64,000 bases of DNA from Parabacteroides sp. PH5-46 (GCF_029892785.1 NZ_JARXXA010000006.1:124001-188000), one strand, 5' to 3'. Positions 53,346 to 62,203 are shown, counted from the stretch's first letter. The notes: generated from the letters alone by a model not told the origin. Numbers and translations: made by a program.

Positions 53346-55736
53346 TTACTCGTTTTTTACAACTTCACCAGGATTCCGGTCAGCAGCTTTTAAAACCAAA
53401 TTTAGCACTGTTAGCAAAACTAATATAGTGACTCCAACCAGTACACTTGCCAATAGCCACCATGAGATGTGAATACGATAGGCATATCCTTCTAACCAAT
53501 GATTCATAGCCAGATATGCGAATGGCAATGCTATGGCCGCTGCAATAACCACCAATAAAGTGTATTCTTTCAAAAAGAGTTGCACAATTACTCCAGCTTT
53601 TGCTCCAAGCACTTTGCGAATGGCTATTTCTTTGCGACGGCGCTGAGTGGCTGCGGCAGCTACAGCATAAACACCAAACAGCGAAATCAACAAGCAAACC
53701 GTTGCGAGTACAGAAAATAATTGCATGCCAACCTCTTCAGAATTATTTAATTGGTTATATATTTGCTGAATAGGAGTAAATTTCACATCACCTTCTCCGG
53801 CAATAAGCGTATTTATTTGTTGTATCACATCTTGTTCTTTTTTGTCAATTGCACGGATATACAAAATATCTACCAGACCTTTTGAAGGAAGAAAGATCGT
53901 TGGGAGGATACGATTACGCAGTGATGATGTGTGAAAATCTTTTACTACACCTACTACTGTATATTCTTGCATATCAACACGAACAACACTACCTATAGGT
54001 TCTTTAAGCCCCATCACTTGAACAGCTTCCTCATTGAGAACGATATTATTTCTTCCAAGTTCATCCAACCATTTCCCAATAACCATATTTAACCTGAATG
54101 TGGAGGCAAATCGGCTGTCAGTCGGGATTCGTTGGAATATATAGTTCTCTGATGACTGTTTTCCTGCCCATTCTACTTTATCCGTCAAGCTAGAAGAGTT
54201 AACATTTTGTTGAGGTTCAAAGTAGGTGAAAGAATAATTCTCGATTTGCGGGATAGCTACCATTCCATACATTATGGAAGCCGCTTTATCCATTGGAATC
54301 GTAGTTATGCCTGATACGTGTATGATTCCAGCACTATTGAATCCTAAATCTTTATGGTTAATAAAATTCATTTGAATTGCAACTACTAATGCTGCTACAA
54401 TAAATGACACACTTACCGCGAGTTGTGAAATAACTGCCGTACGACGTAAAGTCGTCTTGTTATTTGTCTTTCTTTTCGACTGATAGCGAATAGCCAATTG
54501 GCTCAATCGCCCGAAAATAATAAAGCTGATAAACAGCATCAACCCCATCACTGCTATTGCACAAATCACAAAATATAGCATTAGTTGCAATATGTCAATA
54601 TTAATTTTGAACATTCCAGAAAACGCAGGACGAGTTATAACAATAAAGAAACCAGCCAGTAATAATGCTATAAAAATGGCACAAGCCAGTTCAGTCATCA
54701 TTTGCTGAACGAGTTGGAAATGTGAGGCTCCATGCACTGTACGTAAGGATAACTCACGGTTTCGTTGGTGGAAAATGTCAAGATATAAATTTAGGAAATT
54801 GTAAAGAGCGCTAAATAGCAACAATAATCCGCATGCAAAGAGTATATGTATAAAGTTCAATGTGAATGGTACATCTGCATTTAGTTGATGGCGTATATTG
54901 CTTATACGCATCATCTGTAACTCCATATGGGCTTTTGAGTCTAACGTTGATGCAAAATTATTGAGTTCTTTTACTAATTCATTAGCTTTTATGCCAGAAG
55001 GTAGCTTTACGTACATTGACAAGTTCGCTAATGCCCATATTTGTTCGACAGATCTTTCTACAAAAGATTTTTGCAGTGTTAACTGTTCATGACAAAGGAT
55101 AGCATTGAACGATATATTTGTATTAGGGGGAGGGTCTTTCATGACTGCAGTAACTATGTACGGCAAAAATCTTGTGTATAACGTACTTTTTATTGTCTGT
55201 CCGATAGCTTTTTCAATATCTCCAAACAAACCAATTGCTGCAGATTCTGTAAGAATAATGTTGTTTAAAGCCTGTAATGGGTTTTGTGCATCACCGCTAA
55301 TAATTGTTTGAGGGAAAACATCCAAAAAAGTACTATCTGTAAAAACAGTCTGTAATTGCAAATTAGATGTTTCGTTAGATTTGCAACGATCTTGTTCTAT
55401 AAAAAAGACCGTAGAAGATTGCAAGCTTGGGAACTGTTCACGTAATTTCCTTTCTAAAATACCTGAAACCAGTTCGTTTACTTTCCCGGATTGCTTGTCT
55501 ACAGAATAAACACGGTAAATCTTGTCTGCATCGGGATAAAAATAATCATCTGATTTTTCACGAAAACTATCTTGTGATAATTCATAAAAATTATCATATG
55601 ATGTTTCATATCGAAACCAGTAAAGCGCTGGGACAAAACAGGCAAGTCCGAATGCCAGTCCGAAGATACCAGTGAGCGACTGCGTTTTGTGTTTGCGCAT
55701 ATTGCGCAAGGCCATTTTTAAATAATGTGTAAACAT
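53346..55736 (-). CDS. FtsX/MacB-type ABC transporter permease
   Basis: A 796-residue permease of the Bacteroidota FtsX/MacB_PCD class. Four membrane segments near residues 20-40, about 290-310, 345-365 and 390-420, a second set after 435, and the C-terminal FtsX segment ending VLKAADRNPGEVVKNE. Between residues about 48 and 72 the chain contains three degenerate 8-residue units (SYDNFYEL, SQDSFREK, SDDYFYPD), absent from the usual form of this loop. There is no ATPase in the segment. Such permeases work with MacB-like ATPases in export or signalling. A remnant of a second copy lies upstream. Confidence 0.88.
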   Translation of the reverse strand: MFTHYLKMALRNMRKHKTQSLTGIFGLAFGLACFVPALYWFRYETSYDNFYELSQDSFREKSDDYFYPDADKIYRVYSVDKQSGKVNELVSGILERKLREQFPSLQSSTVFFIEQDRCKSNETSNLQLQTVFTDSTFLDVFPQTIISGDAQNPLQALNNIILTESAAIGLFGDIEKAIGQTIKSTLYTRFLPYIVTAVMKDPPPNTNISFNAILCHEQLTLQKSFVERSVEQIWALANLSMYVKLPSGIKANELVKELNNFASTLDSKAHMELQMMRISNIRHQLNADVPFTLNFIHILFACGLLLLFSALYNFLNLYLDIFHQRNRELSLRTVHGASHFQLVQQMMTELACAIFIALLLAGFFIVITRPAFSGMFKINIDILQLMLYFVICAIAVMGLMLFISFIIFGRLSQLAIRYQSKRKTNNKTTLRRTAVISQLAVSVSFIVAALVVAIQMNFINHKDLGFNSAGIIHVSGITTIPMDKAASIMYGMVAIPQIENYSFTYFEPQQNVNSSSLTDKVEWAGKQSSENYIFQRIPTDSRFASTFRLNMVIGKWLDELGRNNIVLNEEAVQVMGLKEPIGSVVRVDMQEYTVVGVVKDFHTSSLRNRILPTIFLPSKGLVDILYIRAIDKKEQDVIQQINTLIAGEGDVKFTPIQQIYNQLNNSEEVGMQLFSVLATVCLLISLFGVYAVAAAATQRRRKEIAIRKVLGAKAGVIVQLFLKEYTLLVVIAAAIALPFAYLAMNHWLEGYAYRIHISWWLLASVLVGVTILVLLTVLNLVLKAADRNPGEVVKNE
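55539..55610. repeat. Three 24-bp in-frame tandem repeats in the permease gene
   Basis: Three 24-nt units (55539-55562, 55563-55586, 55587-55610) with 19 of 24 bases shared between unit 2 and unit 3, and 19 of 24 between unit 1 and unit 3. They encode the 8-residue repeats of the permease loop. Confidence 0.8.
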
Positions 55737-55889
55737 ATTCTTAATTATTTATTGTTGTTTTATCTTGTTTATCCAGACACCACGCCAAAGTAGGTATAAT
55801 ATTAGTTTGAAACGTAATAACCAAAGGCTATCATCTCCACCTGTCTAAAAATTAGACAATGCTGTATGATTATATTGGATATTTGCAAC

Positions 55890-56006
55890 CTATTCCGCTT
55901 TGATGCTATTCGCCGGGTTTTCATTGTCAATATTAGCTATGAACAAGGTGTTACCGATATAGCCAAGACTGACAGTTATAAATACAGAAATTACAGTTTG
56001 GCTTTT
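55890..56006 (-). pseudogene. C-terminal remnant of an FtsX-type permease
   Basis: Read on the minus strand, 38 codons give a membrane segment followed by the typical C-terminus of this permease class: VISVFITVSLGYIGNTLF, then ANIDNENPANSIKAE and a stop at 55890-55892. The family ends in a similar NP-x-x-S(I/L)-K-x-E. An in-frame stop at 56007-56009 ends it upstream, and nothing longer is recognisable. It resembles the end of the adjacent intact permease (RNPGEVVKNE) only at family level, so it is the tail of a different paralogue. Confidence 0.7.
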
Positions 56007-56028
56007 CTATTTCTTTTTGCTTGCATCC

Positions 56029-56067
56029 AAAAAAAGAGAACTACAAACAAATGTAATTCTCTTTTCT
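56029..56067 (-). terminator. Terminator after the HU-like gene
   Basis: On the minus strand AGAAAAGAGAATTAC pairs with GTAGTTCTCTTTTTTT around an ATTTGTTT loop. The sequence resembles the terminators of the two tRNA-Asn genes (AGAGAATTAC / GTAGTTCTCT) although no tRNA adjoins it. Confidence 0.7.
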
Positions 56068-56096
56068 ATCTACCGATTTTAATAGGTTACATCCTA

Positions 56097-56528
56097 TTAA
56101 TCAAGGTGTGTTCTGTTGCATTCTACTTCCACTACCTGAGGGGTGTCCTTTTCGTAGCTGGTTTGTGAACGGGCAACTCTCAGGCGTTTACCGGGAGTGA
56201 AAGAAATACGGTTTTTCTTGATCTGTGATACTGAAAAATTCTCTTCTGTTGTAGCTCCTGAAGAACCGACAACCATCCGGAAATTTCCCAACTCACCGAA
56301 TTGCACGATACGTCCGGCACGAAGGTTTTTATCCAACTGATAGTTCATACGGTCGAGTACAGCTTTCACATCTGCCGAAGTAAGAGTACAATTCTCAGCA
56401 ATATCATTACATAACTCTTCAAACGTTACATAACCATTATTCACTGCCTGAGCATAATATTTACGTGGAGTTGCAGCCGCGTCTTTTCCTAAGTTTTTGC
56501 GTTCAATTAATCTAAATTTTACTGACAT
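56097..56528 (-). CDS. HU-related DNA-binding protein with C-terminal extension
   Basis: 143 residues. The N-terminal part is the HU/IHF-like fold of the Bacteroidota type (KFRLIERKNLGKDAAATPRK, FEELCNDIAENCTLTSADVK, GRIVQFGELGNFRMVVGSSG). A C-terminal extension of about 30 residues follows (SYEKDTPQVVEVECNRTHLD). These proteins are more diverged than the 90-residue HU at 37270 and have no known sequence preference. It has a -7 element at 56579-56586. Confidence 0.88.
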   Translation of the reverse strand: MSVKFRLIERKNLGKDAAATPRKYYAQAVNNGYVTFEELCNDIAENCTLTSADVKAVLDRMNYQLDKNLRAGRIVQFGELGNFRMVVGSSGATTEENFSVSQIKKNRISFTPGKRLRVARSQTSYEKDTPQVVEVECNRTHLD

Positions 56529-56578
56529 AATTTTTACTTTTTAAATTGTTAATACAGTTTTGTTTTGTGATCACGGTG

Positions 56579-56586
56579 CAAAGGTA
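56579..56586 (-). promoter_or_regulatory. -7 promoter element for the HU-like gene
   Basis: TACCTTTG on the minus strand matches TAnnTTTG and lies 51 bp from the ATG. The rest of the gap 56587-56950 is AT-rich with a small palindrome TTGCTGATAATCAGCAA near 56662-56678 and no gene visible. Confidence 0.5.
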
Positions 56587-56952
56587 TGGTAGGCACAAAT
56601 GTTAAAACTGCCGTAATACGTCCCCTTTTTAGCACTAAAAACACGGGGGAAGATTGGATTATTGCTGATAATCAGCAATGTATGTAAAAATAAACATCTT
56701 AGAACGGACATAAAACGTGACGTATTGCAGCAGTGTACAGCAGTATTGCAAAAATAGAATTAAGACAGTAATAGCTAATGTGTTGTGCGAATTTTTAAAT
56801 TGATATATTTAATATTAATCAATAATCTAACCTTAATGCTTAACACTTGTTGGATTTTGAATATAGATATGAGTCTTTTTCCTTTCTTTTAGAATCGTTT
56901 TTGGGGTTCTCAAAAATGATTGATATATAGCGCTTTATAGTATGTTAAAAAT

Positions 56953-57026
56953 CGCACGTATGCGTTTTCGAAAACGCATGCATACTTTTCTCAAAACGCA
57001 TGTATGCGATTTTTCGATTGCATAGG
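56953..57026 (+). repeat. Dispersed palindromic repeat, copy B
   Basis: Same layout as 6152-6225: ATGCGTTTTCGAAAACGCAT palindrome, then CAAAACGCATG, T run, GATTGCAT tail. Sequence is diverged but positions of all parts agree. Confidence 0.75.
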
Positions 57027-57071
57027 AGCGTTTAATATTTAATTCCAGCCGATTACGGCAAGTTAACCTAA

Positions 57072-57109
57072 CAAAAAAAGAGAACTACCTCTCGGTAATT
57101 CTCTTTTTT
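57072..57109 (-). terminator. Terminator of the second tRNA-Asn gene
   Basis: On the minus strand AAAAAAGAGAATTACC pairs with GGTAGTTCTCTTTTTTT around GAGA, ending in a T run. It is the counterpart of the hairpin at 53287-53322. Confidence 0.75.
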
Positions 57110-57110
57110 G

Positions 57111-57184
57111 CTCTTCCTCTTGGACTTGAACCAAGGACCCTCTGATTAACAGTCAGATGCTCTAACCAACTGAGCTAAGGAAGA
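57111..57184 (-). tRNA. tRNA-Asn (anticodon GTT), second copy
   Basis: Identical in its 74 nt to the tRNA at 53212-53285 but on the opposite strand. Its -7 element is CAAAAGTA read as TACTTTTG on the minus strand (57203-57210); a TATATTTG for the divergent pfkB gene lies at 57234-57241. Confidence 0.97.
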
Positions 57185-57202
57185 ATCTTTTGTTTTGCAG
57201 TG

Positions 57203-57241
57203 CAAAAGTACGGGATGTTTTCCAAATATGCAATATATTTG
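57203..57241. promoter_or_regulatory. Divergent -7 elements of tRNA-Asn and the PfkB kinase gene
   Basis: TACTTTTG on the minus strand (57203-57210) serves the tRNA, and TATATTTG on the plus strand (57234-57241) serves the kinase gene starting 19 bp later. Confidence 0.55.
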
Positions 57242-57259
57242 CAGAAAAAATATTAGTAG

Positions 57260-58237
57260 ATGAGTACACTTGGTTTAGGAAATGCATTGGTAGATGTATT
57301 ATTACAACTAGAGGATGATCGTCCTCTGGCAGATATTGGAATCGTAAAAGGAGCCATGGATATGATTGATGAGAATCAGATGATAATTATTCAGAAAACG
57401 CAGCAACACTTGGAACGGACACAGGTTCCAGGTGGTTCGGTATGTAATACGATGCGAGCTATGGCTAATCTGGGAGCTACTACTGGATATCTGGGAAAAG
57501 TGGGAACCGACGCGCTTGGATCCTATTATGAAAATGCGATCCGCGAGGCTGGCGTAACGCCTTATCTGGCAAAGGCGGATGGAATTTCCGGCTGTTGTAC
57601 GGTGTTGGTGTCTCCAGATGGAGAGCGTACGATGAGTACTTTTCTAGGTCTGGCTTCTACGCTTACCCCCGATGATGTTAAAGAAGAAATTGTAGGCAGC
57701 TATAAATGTGTATATATCGAAGGTTATTTGTTGGTCAATGAGCCATTGGTTCGCTCTACGATGGAGAAGGCTAAGAGACAGGGAGTGAAAGTTGCTCTGG
57801 ATTTGTCTAACTTTAATATCGTAAATGCTTTCAGAGGTTTCCTGGAAGATATTATCCCTAAATACGTAAATATCCTCTTTTCAAACGAGAGCGAGGCCAA
57901 AGCCTTCACGGGGCTTGAACCGGAAGAAGCGATAAAGAAAATAGCTACACAGGTGGATATCTCTCTCGTTACGCTGGGTAAAAGGGGATCGATGATAGCA
58001 GGAAATGGCGAAATCATACATGTGGCGGCCGAAGGAGGAAAGCCCCTTGATACAACAGGTGCCGGCGATCACTTTGCCGCAGGCTTCCTGTATGGACAAT
58101 CGGTGGGGGCTACTTTTGAGCAGTCTGCCCGCATTGGGTCTATGCTAGCCGGGTATGTTATTGATGTGCTCGGAGCACAAATTCCTTCGCATCAATGGGA
58201 ACAAATAAAGTTAAAAGTAAGAGATATCTTATCATAA
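57260..58237 (+). CDS. PfkB family carbohydrate/nucleoside kinase
   Basis: A 325-residue cytoplasmic sugar or nucleoside kinase. The N-terminal PfkB region is seen in VPGGSVCNTMRAMANLGATT and the catalytic/anion-hole motif in DTTGAGDHFAAGFLYG. Adenosine kinase-like members share this length; the exact substrate is not set by sequence. Its promoter is close to the ATG. Confidence 0.9.
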   Translation: MSTLGLGNALVDVLLQLEDDRPLADIGIVKGAMDMIDENQMIIIQKTQQHLERTQVPGGSVCNTMRAMANLGATTGYLGKVGTDALGSYYENAIREAGVTPYLAKADGISGCCTVLVSPDGERTMSTFLGLASTLTPDDVKEEIVGSYKCVYIEGYLLVNEPLVRSTMEKAKRQGVKVALDLSNFNIVNAFRGFLEDIIPKYVNILFSNESEAKAFTGLEPEEAIKKIATQVDISLVTLGKRGSMIAGNGEIIHVAAEGGKPLDTTGAGDHFAAGFLYGQSVGATFEQSARIGSMLAGYVIDVLGAQIPSHQWEQIKLKVRDILS

Positions 58238-58287
58238 ACGATAGATTATTATATACATTTACAGGATAAATAAACAGATTTTTGATT

Positions 58288-60036
58288 ATGTGTAAAACGA
58301 TCCGCGTCCGTATAGTGAGCTTTCTGATGTTGTTATTTCTTTTAGGAACAGCTTTACCTATACAAGCTCAAAAGGATAATCGCTTTGAAGTGAGCAAGCA
58401 ATTGGATATATTCAATGCCTTAGTGAAAGAAATGGAAATGTTCTATGTTGATACGATTGATGTAGACAAGACTGTTCGCAGAGGGGTTGATGCCATGCTG
58501 GGCGGACTTGACCCTTATACCGAATATATTCCGGAACAGGATATGGGGGATTTAAAGCTGATTACTACCGGAGAGTACGGAGGAGTGGGTGCTTATATCC
58601 GTCAGCGAGATGAGGGGGTGATCATTGCAGAACCTTTCGAGGGGATGCCTGCGGCATTAGCCGGTTTAAGAGCCGGAGACCGTATTCTGGCAATAGATAC
58701 GGCTGATGTGGAGAAAGCAACAAGTGATGAGGTGAGTAACTTGCTGAAAGGAGTTCCCAACACCAAAATGAAGCTAAAAATACAGCGTCCCGGCGAGAAG
58801 AAAGCCCGCACAGTAGATGTAACCCGTAAACAGATATTGGTGAATCAGGTAACTTATTATGGCGTGCGTAATAACGATGTAGGCTATATTTATCTGTCAG
58901 GATTTACCGACAAAAGTGCCCAGGAAGTGAAGGCGGCCTTTGAAGATTTGCGGACAAACCATCAAATCAAATCGCTTGTCCTGGATTTGCGTAATAATGG
59001 AGGTGGGCTATTGGAAAGCGCTGTACAGATTGTAAATATGTTTGTTCCTAAAGGCTTGGAGGTAGTATCTACTAAAGGTAAAATAAGCCAGTGGGACCGG
59101 ACGTATCGCACATCCAACGAACCGCTTGATACAGTAATGCCTATCGCAGTCCTGATTAATGGAGGTTCTGCCTCTGCTGCTGAAATTGTTTCCGGCGCTT
59201 TGCAGGATTTAGACCGTGCTGTGCTGGTAGGCCAACGTTCTTTTGGGAAAGGATTGGTACAAAGTACACGCGATCTTCCTTATAACGGAAACCTGAAGAT
59301 AACAATGGGAAAATACTATATTCCGAGTGGGCGCTGCATACAGCAATTAGATTATTCGCACCGAAACCCGGATGGAAGCGTAGGCAATATACCTGACAGC
59401 CTGACAAGCGTATTCTATACTTCCAAAGGCCGTCCGGTTCGGGACGGTGGAGGCGTTCGCCCGGAGTTTGAAGTGGAGGAACCTAAAACACCAACGATGA
59501 TGTTCTATTTGGTGAACGACTATGTATTGTTTGATTTTGTTACAGACTATGTACAGAAGCACAAGACAATTCCTCCTGTTGATGAATTTAAAGTAACGGA
59601 CGACGATTTTGAAGCATTTAAGGCCTATGCTAAAGAAAAGAACTTCAGCTATGATCGTCAGAGTGAAAAGATACTGAAGAACCTGAAAGATGTTGCGGAG
59701 TTTGAAGGCTATATGGATAGTGATTCAACGATGTTTAAAGAACTTGAATCTAAACTGACTCCTGATATTGAACGAGACTTTGACCGTTTTAAAGACCAGG
59801 TTAAAAAGATAATGGCTTCTGAGATCGTAAAACGATATTACTATCAGAAAGGAGCCTTGATAGAGTCATTGAAAGATGATGCTGTGTTAGACAAGGCACT
59901 GGAAGTATTAAGTAATCCTGTTTTAATGGAAGAAACCTTGAGTTCTCCCAAAGAATCAGAGTCGGAAGCTGTAAAAGGAACAACAAAACCAGGGAATAGG
60001 AAAGGGGGCTTAGCCTTCCTTTCCTTACCAATATAA
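58288..60036 (+). CDS. S41 family C-terminal processing peptidase
   Basis: About 582 residues with a signal peptide (PIQAQKD). A PDZ domain (about 95-180, with GAYIRQRDEGVIIAEPFEGM and AGDRILAIDT) precedes the S41 catalytic domain with the serine in GGSASAAEIVSGAL and the lysine in RSFGKGLVQST. Periplasmic S41 enzymes trim proteins from the C-terminus. A C-terminal helical extension (470-582) follows the catalytic domain. It starts with ATG at 58288 (a TTG at 58282 is less likely) and its end overlaps the convergent chrA gene by 12 bp. Confidence 0.92.
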   Translation: MCKTIRVRIVSFLMLLFLLGTALPIQAQKDNRFEVSKQLDIFNALVKEMEMFYVDTIDVDKTVRRGVDAMLGGLDPYTEYIPEQDMGDLKLITTGEYGGVGAYIRQRDEGVIIAEPFEGMPAALAGLRAGDRILAIDTADVEKATSDEVSNLLKGVPNTKMKLKIQRPGEKKARTVDVTRKQILVNQVTYYGVRNNDVGYIYLSGFTDKSAQEVKAAFEDLRTNHQIKSLVLDLRNNGGGLLESAVQIVNMFVPKGLEVVSTKGKISQWDRTYRTSNEPLDTVMPIAVLINGGSASAAEIVSGALQDLDRAVLVGQRSFGKGLVQSTRDLPYNGNLKITMGKYYIPSGRCIQQLDYSHRNPDGSVGNIPDSLTSVFYTSKGRPVRDGGGVRPEFEVEEPKTPTMMFYLVNDYVLFDFVTDYVQKHKTIPPVDEFKVTDDDFEAFKAYAKEKNFSYDRQSEKILKNLKDVAEFEGYMDSDSTMFKELESKLTPDIERDFDRFKDQVKKIMASEIVKRYYYQKGALIESLKDDAVLDKALEVLSNPVLMEETLSSPKESESEAVKGTTKPGNRKGGLAFLSLPI

Positions 60037-60576
60037 TATGATGCCGGCAATACCGGCAAGGAAAATCATAAGGATGGGGTGTATCTTTAGCTTCCAGGTA
60101 AGTAGAAAGGCGGCACCAAAGATAAGAAAGCTTTTATAATCGATAAAATTCTCCTGATTCATTAACAGCAAAGCTGCTGCAGCGATAAGTCCTACCGTTG
60201 CAGGGCGTAGTCCGATAAAAGCAGCTTCTACGTATTTGTTTCTCTTGAAACGATTAAAATAGTAGGAGATAAGTAAAACCAGTATAAAAGAAGGCAAGCA
60301 GACGGCAAAAGTAGCAATGCATGAGCCCAGGATGGAGATGCCGGCCGAATAACCTGCATTATGTACAGCCGTATATCCAATGTATGTAGCACTGTTGATG
60401 CCAATCGGGCCGGGAGTCATCTGCGAAATAGCAACTACATCTGTAAATTCCTGCAAACTGATCCACTTGTATTTGTTGACAACTTCGTCTTGAATAAGAG
60501 AAAGCATGGCGTAACCTCCGCCGAAGCCGAAAAGCCCAATCTTAATGTATACCCAAAACAGTTGAAGAAATAACAT
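60025..60576 (-). CDS. chrA: Chromate transporter family protein (ChrA half)
   Basis: 183 residues with about six membrane segments; contains the conserved FGFGGGYAML and TPGPIGINSATYIGY of the ChrA family. It is one half of the usual two-domain transporter; the partner half is the next gene upstream, one base away. Whether the substrate is chromate is uncertain, because many ChrA proteins lack tested activity. Confidence 0.88.
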   Translation of the reverse strand: MLFLQLFWVYIKIGLFGFGGGYAMLSLIQDEVVNKYKWISLQEFTDVVAISQMTPGPIGINSATYIGYTAVHNAGYSAGISILGSCIATFAVCLPSFILVLLISYYFNRFKRNKYVEAAFIGLRPATVGLIAAAALLLMNQENFIDYKSFLIFGAAFLLTWKLKIHPILMIFLAGIAGIILYW

Positions 60577-60577
60577 A

Positions 60578-61108
60578 TCAATCCTTCTTTTTATTCAATC
60601 CGTAAACCAAACCGCCTGCGGCAGCTATGATGATAATATAAACAGGAGATACTCCTACCAGCCAGATTAATAGAGCGGAAGCTATTGCTATAAGAGCTGT
60701 TTTCCATGTTAGGCCAATCGTTATGGCGGCATTAAGACAAGGTACGGCAATTAATGCTACTACTGCCGGTCGTAAGCCTTTGAATATCTTTTCTACCCAT
60801 ACGTTATCCTGTATATGCGAAAAGAAAAGTGCAATAGCAAGGATGATTACAAAAGAGGGGAGGATAGTACCTAATGCACAGACAATGCTACCGGGAATAC
60901 CCTTAAGCTTATATCCCAAAAAGATGGAGATATTAACAGCAAAGATACCGGGCAAGGATTGTGCCACAGCAAACAAGTCTATAAATTCTTCTTTCGATAT
61001 CCACCCACGATTAACGACCTCCCGTTCAATGAGCGGGAGCATCGCATAGCCTCCTCCTATAGTAAAGGCGCCAATACGTGTAAATACGAAAAACAACGTC
61101 CGATACAT
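60578..61108 (-). CDS. chrA: Chromate transporter family protein (ChrA half)
   Basis: 176 residues, six membrane segments, with GAFTIGGGYAMLPLIEREVV and SLPGIFAVNISIFLGY. Pairs with the preceding half to form the ChrA unit. Its ATG shares a base with the gldN stop (TAATG), so it is translated with the T9SS genes. Confidence 0.88.
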   Translation of the reverse strand: MYRTLFFVFTRIGAFTIGGGYAMLPLIEREVVNRGWISKEEFIDLFAVAQSLPGIFAVNISIFLGYKLKGIPGSIVCALGTILPSFVIILAIALFFSHIQDNVWVEKIFKGLRPAVVALIAVPCLNAAITIGLTWKTALIAIASALLIWLVGVSPVYIIIIAAAGGLVYGLNKKKD

Positions 61109-62184
61109 TATCGTCTTTTGCGGACACTACGCACGGGTGCGGAATTTTCCGCCTTCGGAGTTGATACTTTTGGTTGTTTTGTAGCTTTCGTTGTTTTGGT
61201 GGAAGCTGTTTTTGTTACACGGGAAGATTTAGCCGCTTTCTTGCTTTCTTTAGTGTTAGCTACTTGTGTAGTATCTGGTTGCCAGTAAAGAGACTGCTGG
61301 AAGGTTTCCAGTTGTTTTTCTATTTCTTTCTGAGCCAACATCAAAGAATCCGGTTCCGGATACATTTGCCTCAATGTCCGGTTCATCAGGTTCTCAGTTT
61401 TGATGATTTCTCCCTCAAACATTCTTCGGCGGAAGTAATCATCGATTGTAAATGTCTTCGCATTATTGATATTGGAAGTCATTATACGTGAGTTCGTGAT
61501 GTAGGGGCGGATATTTTCATAAGGAATCCAGAATAGAGGAGTAGTCTGCTCTCCCAAATCACCCGAAACCGTCAGAATAGGACAGATAGCCAAAGTCTTT
61601 ACATCAAAGACTGAGTTATTCTGGTCAAAATACCAAGCCTCTTTCACGTAATACGCCATCACATCGCCGGAAGGTATATCACTCTCATTGATGATATAAG
61701 AAGGAGCGCCACCTGCCTGGCCGGGGATTTCTTCATAATATATATAAGCGCGGTCTAGCACATCTTCTTTGAAGTTGATGAGGTGTTCTTCATCAAAGGC
61801 TTCAAAACCGTCTTCGTAGCGGTAGGCCTCCAGCTTATTTTCACTCATTAGCTGAAAGATGGTAGAGAAGAGATTCATGCTTCCGTTCAAAGGTCTTACT
61901 GGATAGTATAAAGGTGCGTTTTGTTCTTTGTTCAAATCTACCTGACGATAGATAACACGCATCCAACGGGCATTCCCAATCTCTTGTGTCATGCGTTCGT
62001 TCATATCCTGCGCACGTATGGTTAGTTCAGGCAGTCCTGATTCTTTTTTATCAGACTCCCTGCCACCAGTGCGGGCCCGAGGCGATCTCCGTTCCTGATT
62101 ATCATTCCCTTCTTCTTGTGCATATAAAGAAAGAGGGGCTATCAGTATGCTTGTCAAAGCTAGTATATAATACAAGCGTTTCAT
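61108..62184 (-). CDS. gldN: T9SS ring component GldN/PorN
   Basis: 358 residues with a signal peptide (LSLYAQE). The conserved body of GldN/PorN is visible: ARWMRVIYRQVDLNKEQNAP, YPVRPLNGSMNLFSTIFQLM, RRRMFEGEIIKTENLMNR, MLAQKEIEKQLE. The C-terminal 50 residues are Lys/Thr/Ala-rich. PorN forms the periplasmic ring with PorK that is needed for T9SS secretion. Last of the gldL-M-N genes here. Confidence 0.93.
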   Translation of the reverse strand: MKRLYYILALTSILIAPLSLYAQEEGNDNQERRSPRARTGGRESDKKESGLPELTIRAQDMNERMTQEIGNARWMRVIYRQVDLNKEQNAPLYYPVRPLNGSMNLFSTIFQLMSENKLEAYRYEDGFEAFDEEHLINFKEDVLDRAYIYYEEIPGQAGGAPSYIINESDIPSGDVMAYYVKEAWYFDQNNSVFDVKTLAICPILTVSGDLGEQTTPLFWIPYENIRPYITNSRIMTSNINNAKTFTIDDYFRRRMFEGEIIKTENLMNRTLRQMYPEPDSLMLAQKEIEKQLETFQQSLYWQPDTTQVANTKESKKAAKSSRVTKTASTKTTKATKQPKVSTPKAENSAPVRSVRKRR

Positions 62185-62203
62185 ATTATAATCTTGTTAT
62201 CTT

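Noticed and set aside
55866-56168. Plus-strand open frame of 100 residues
   Set aside because: It is antisense to the FtsX remnant and to the HU-like gene terminator; the minus-strand reading matches a known family end.
60025-61108. Frameshifted single chrA gene
   Set aside because: Each half has its own start codon and full conserved motif; short paired ChrA proteins are an established form of the family.
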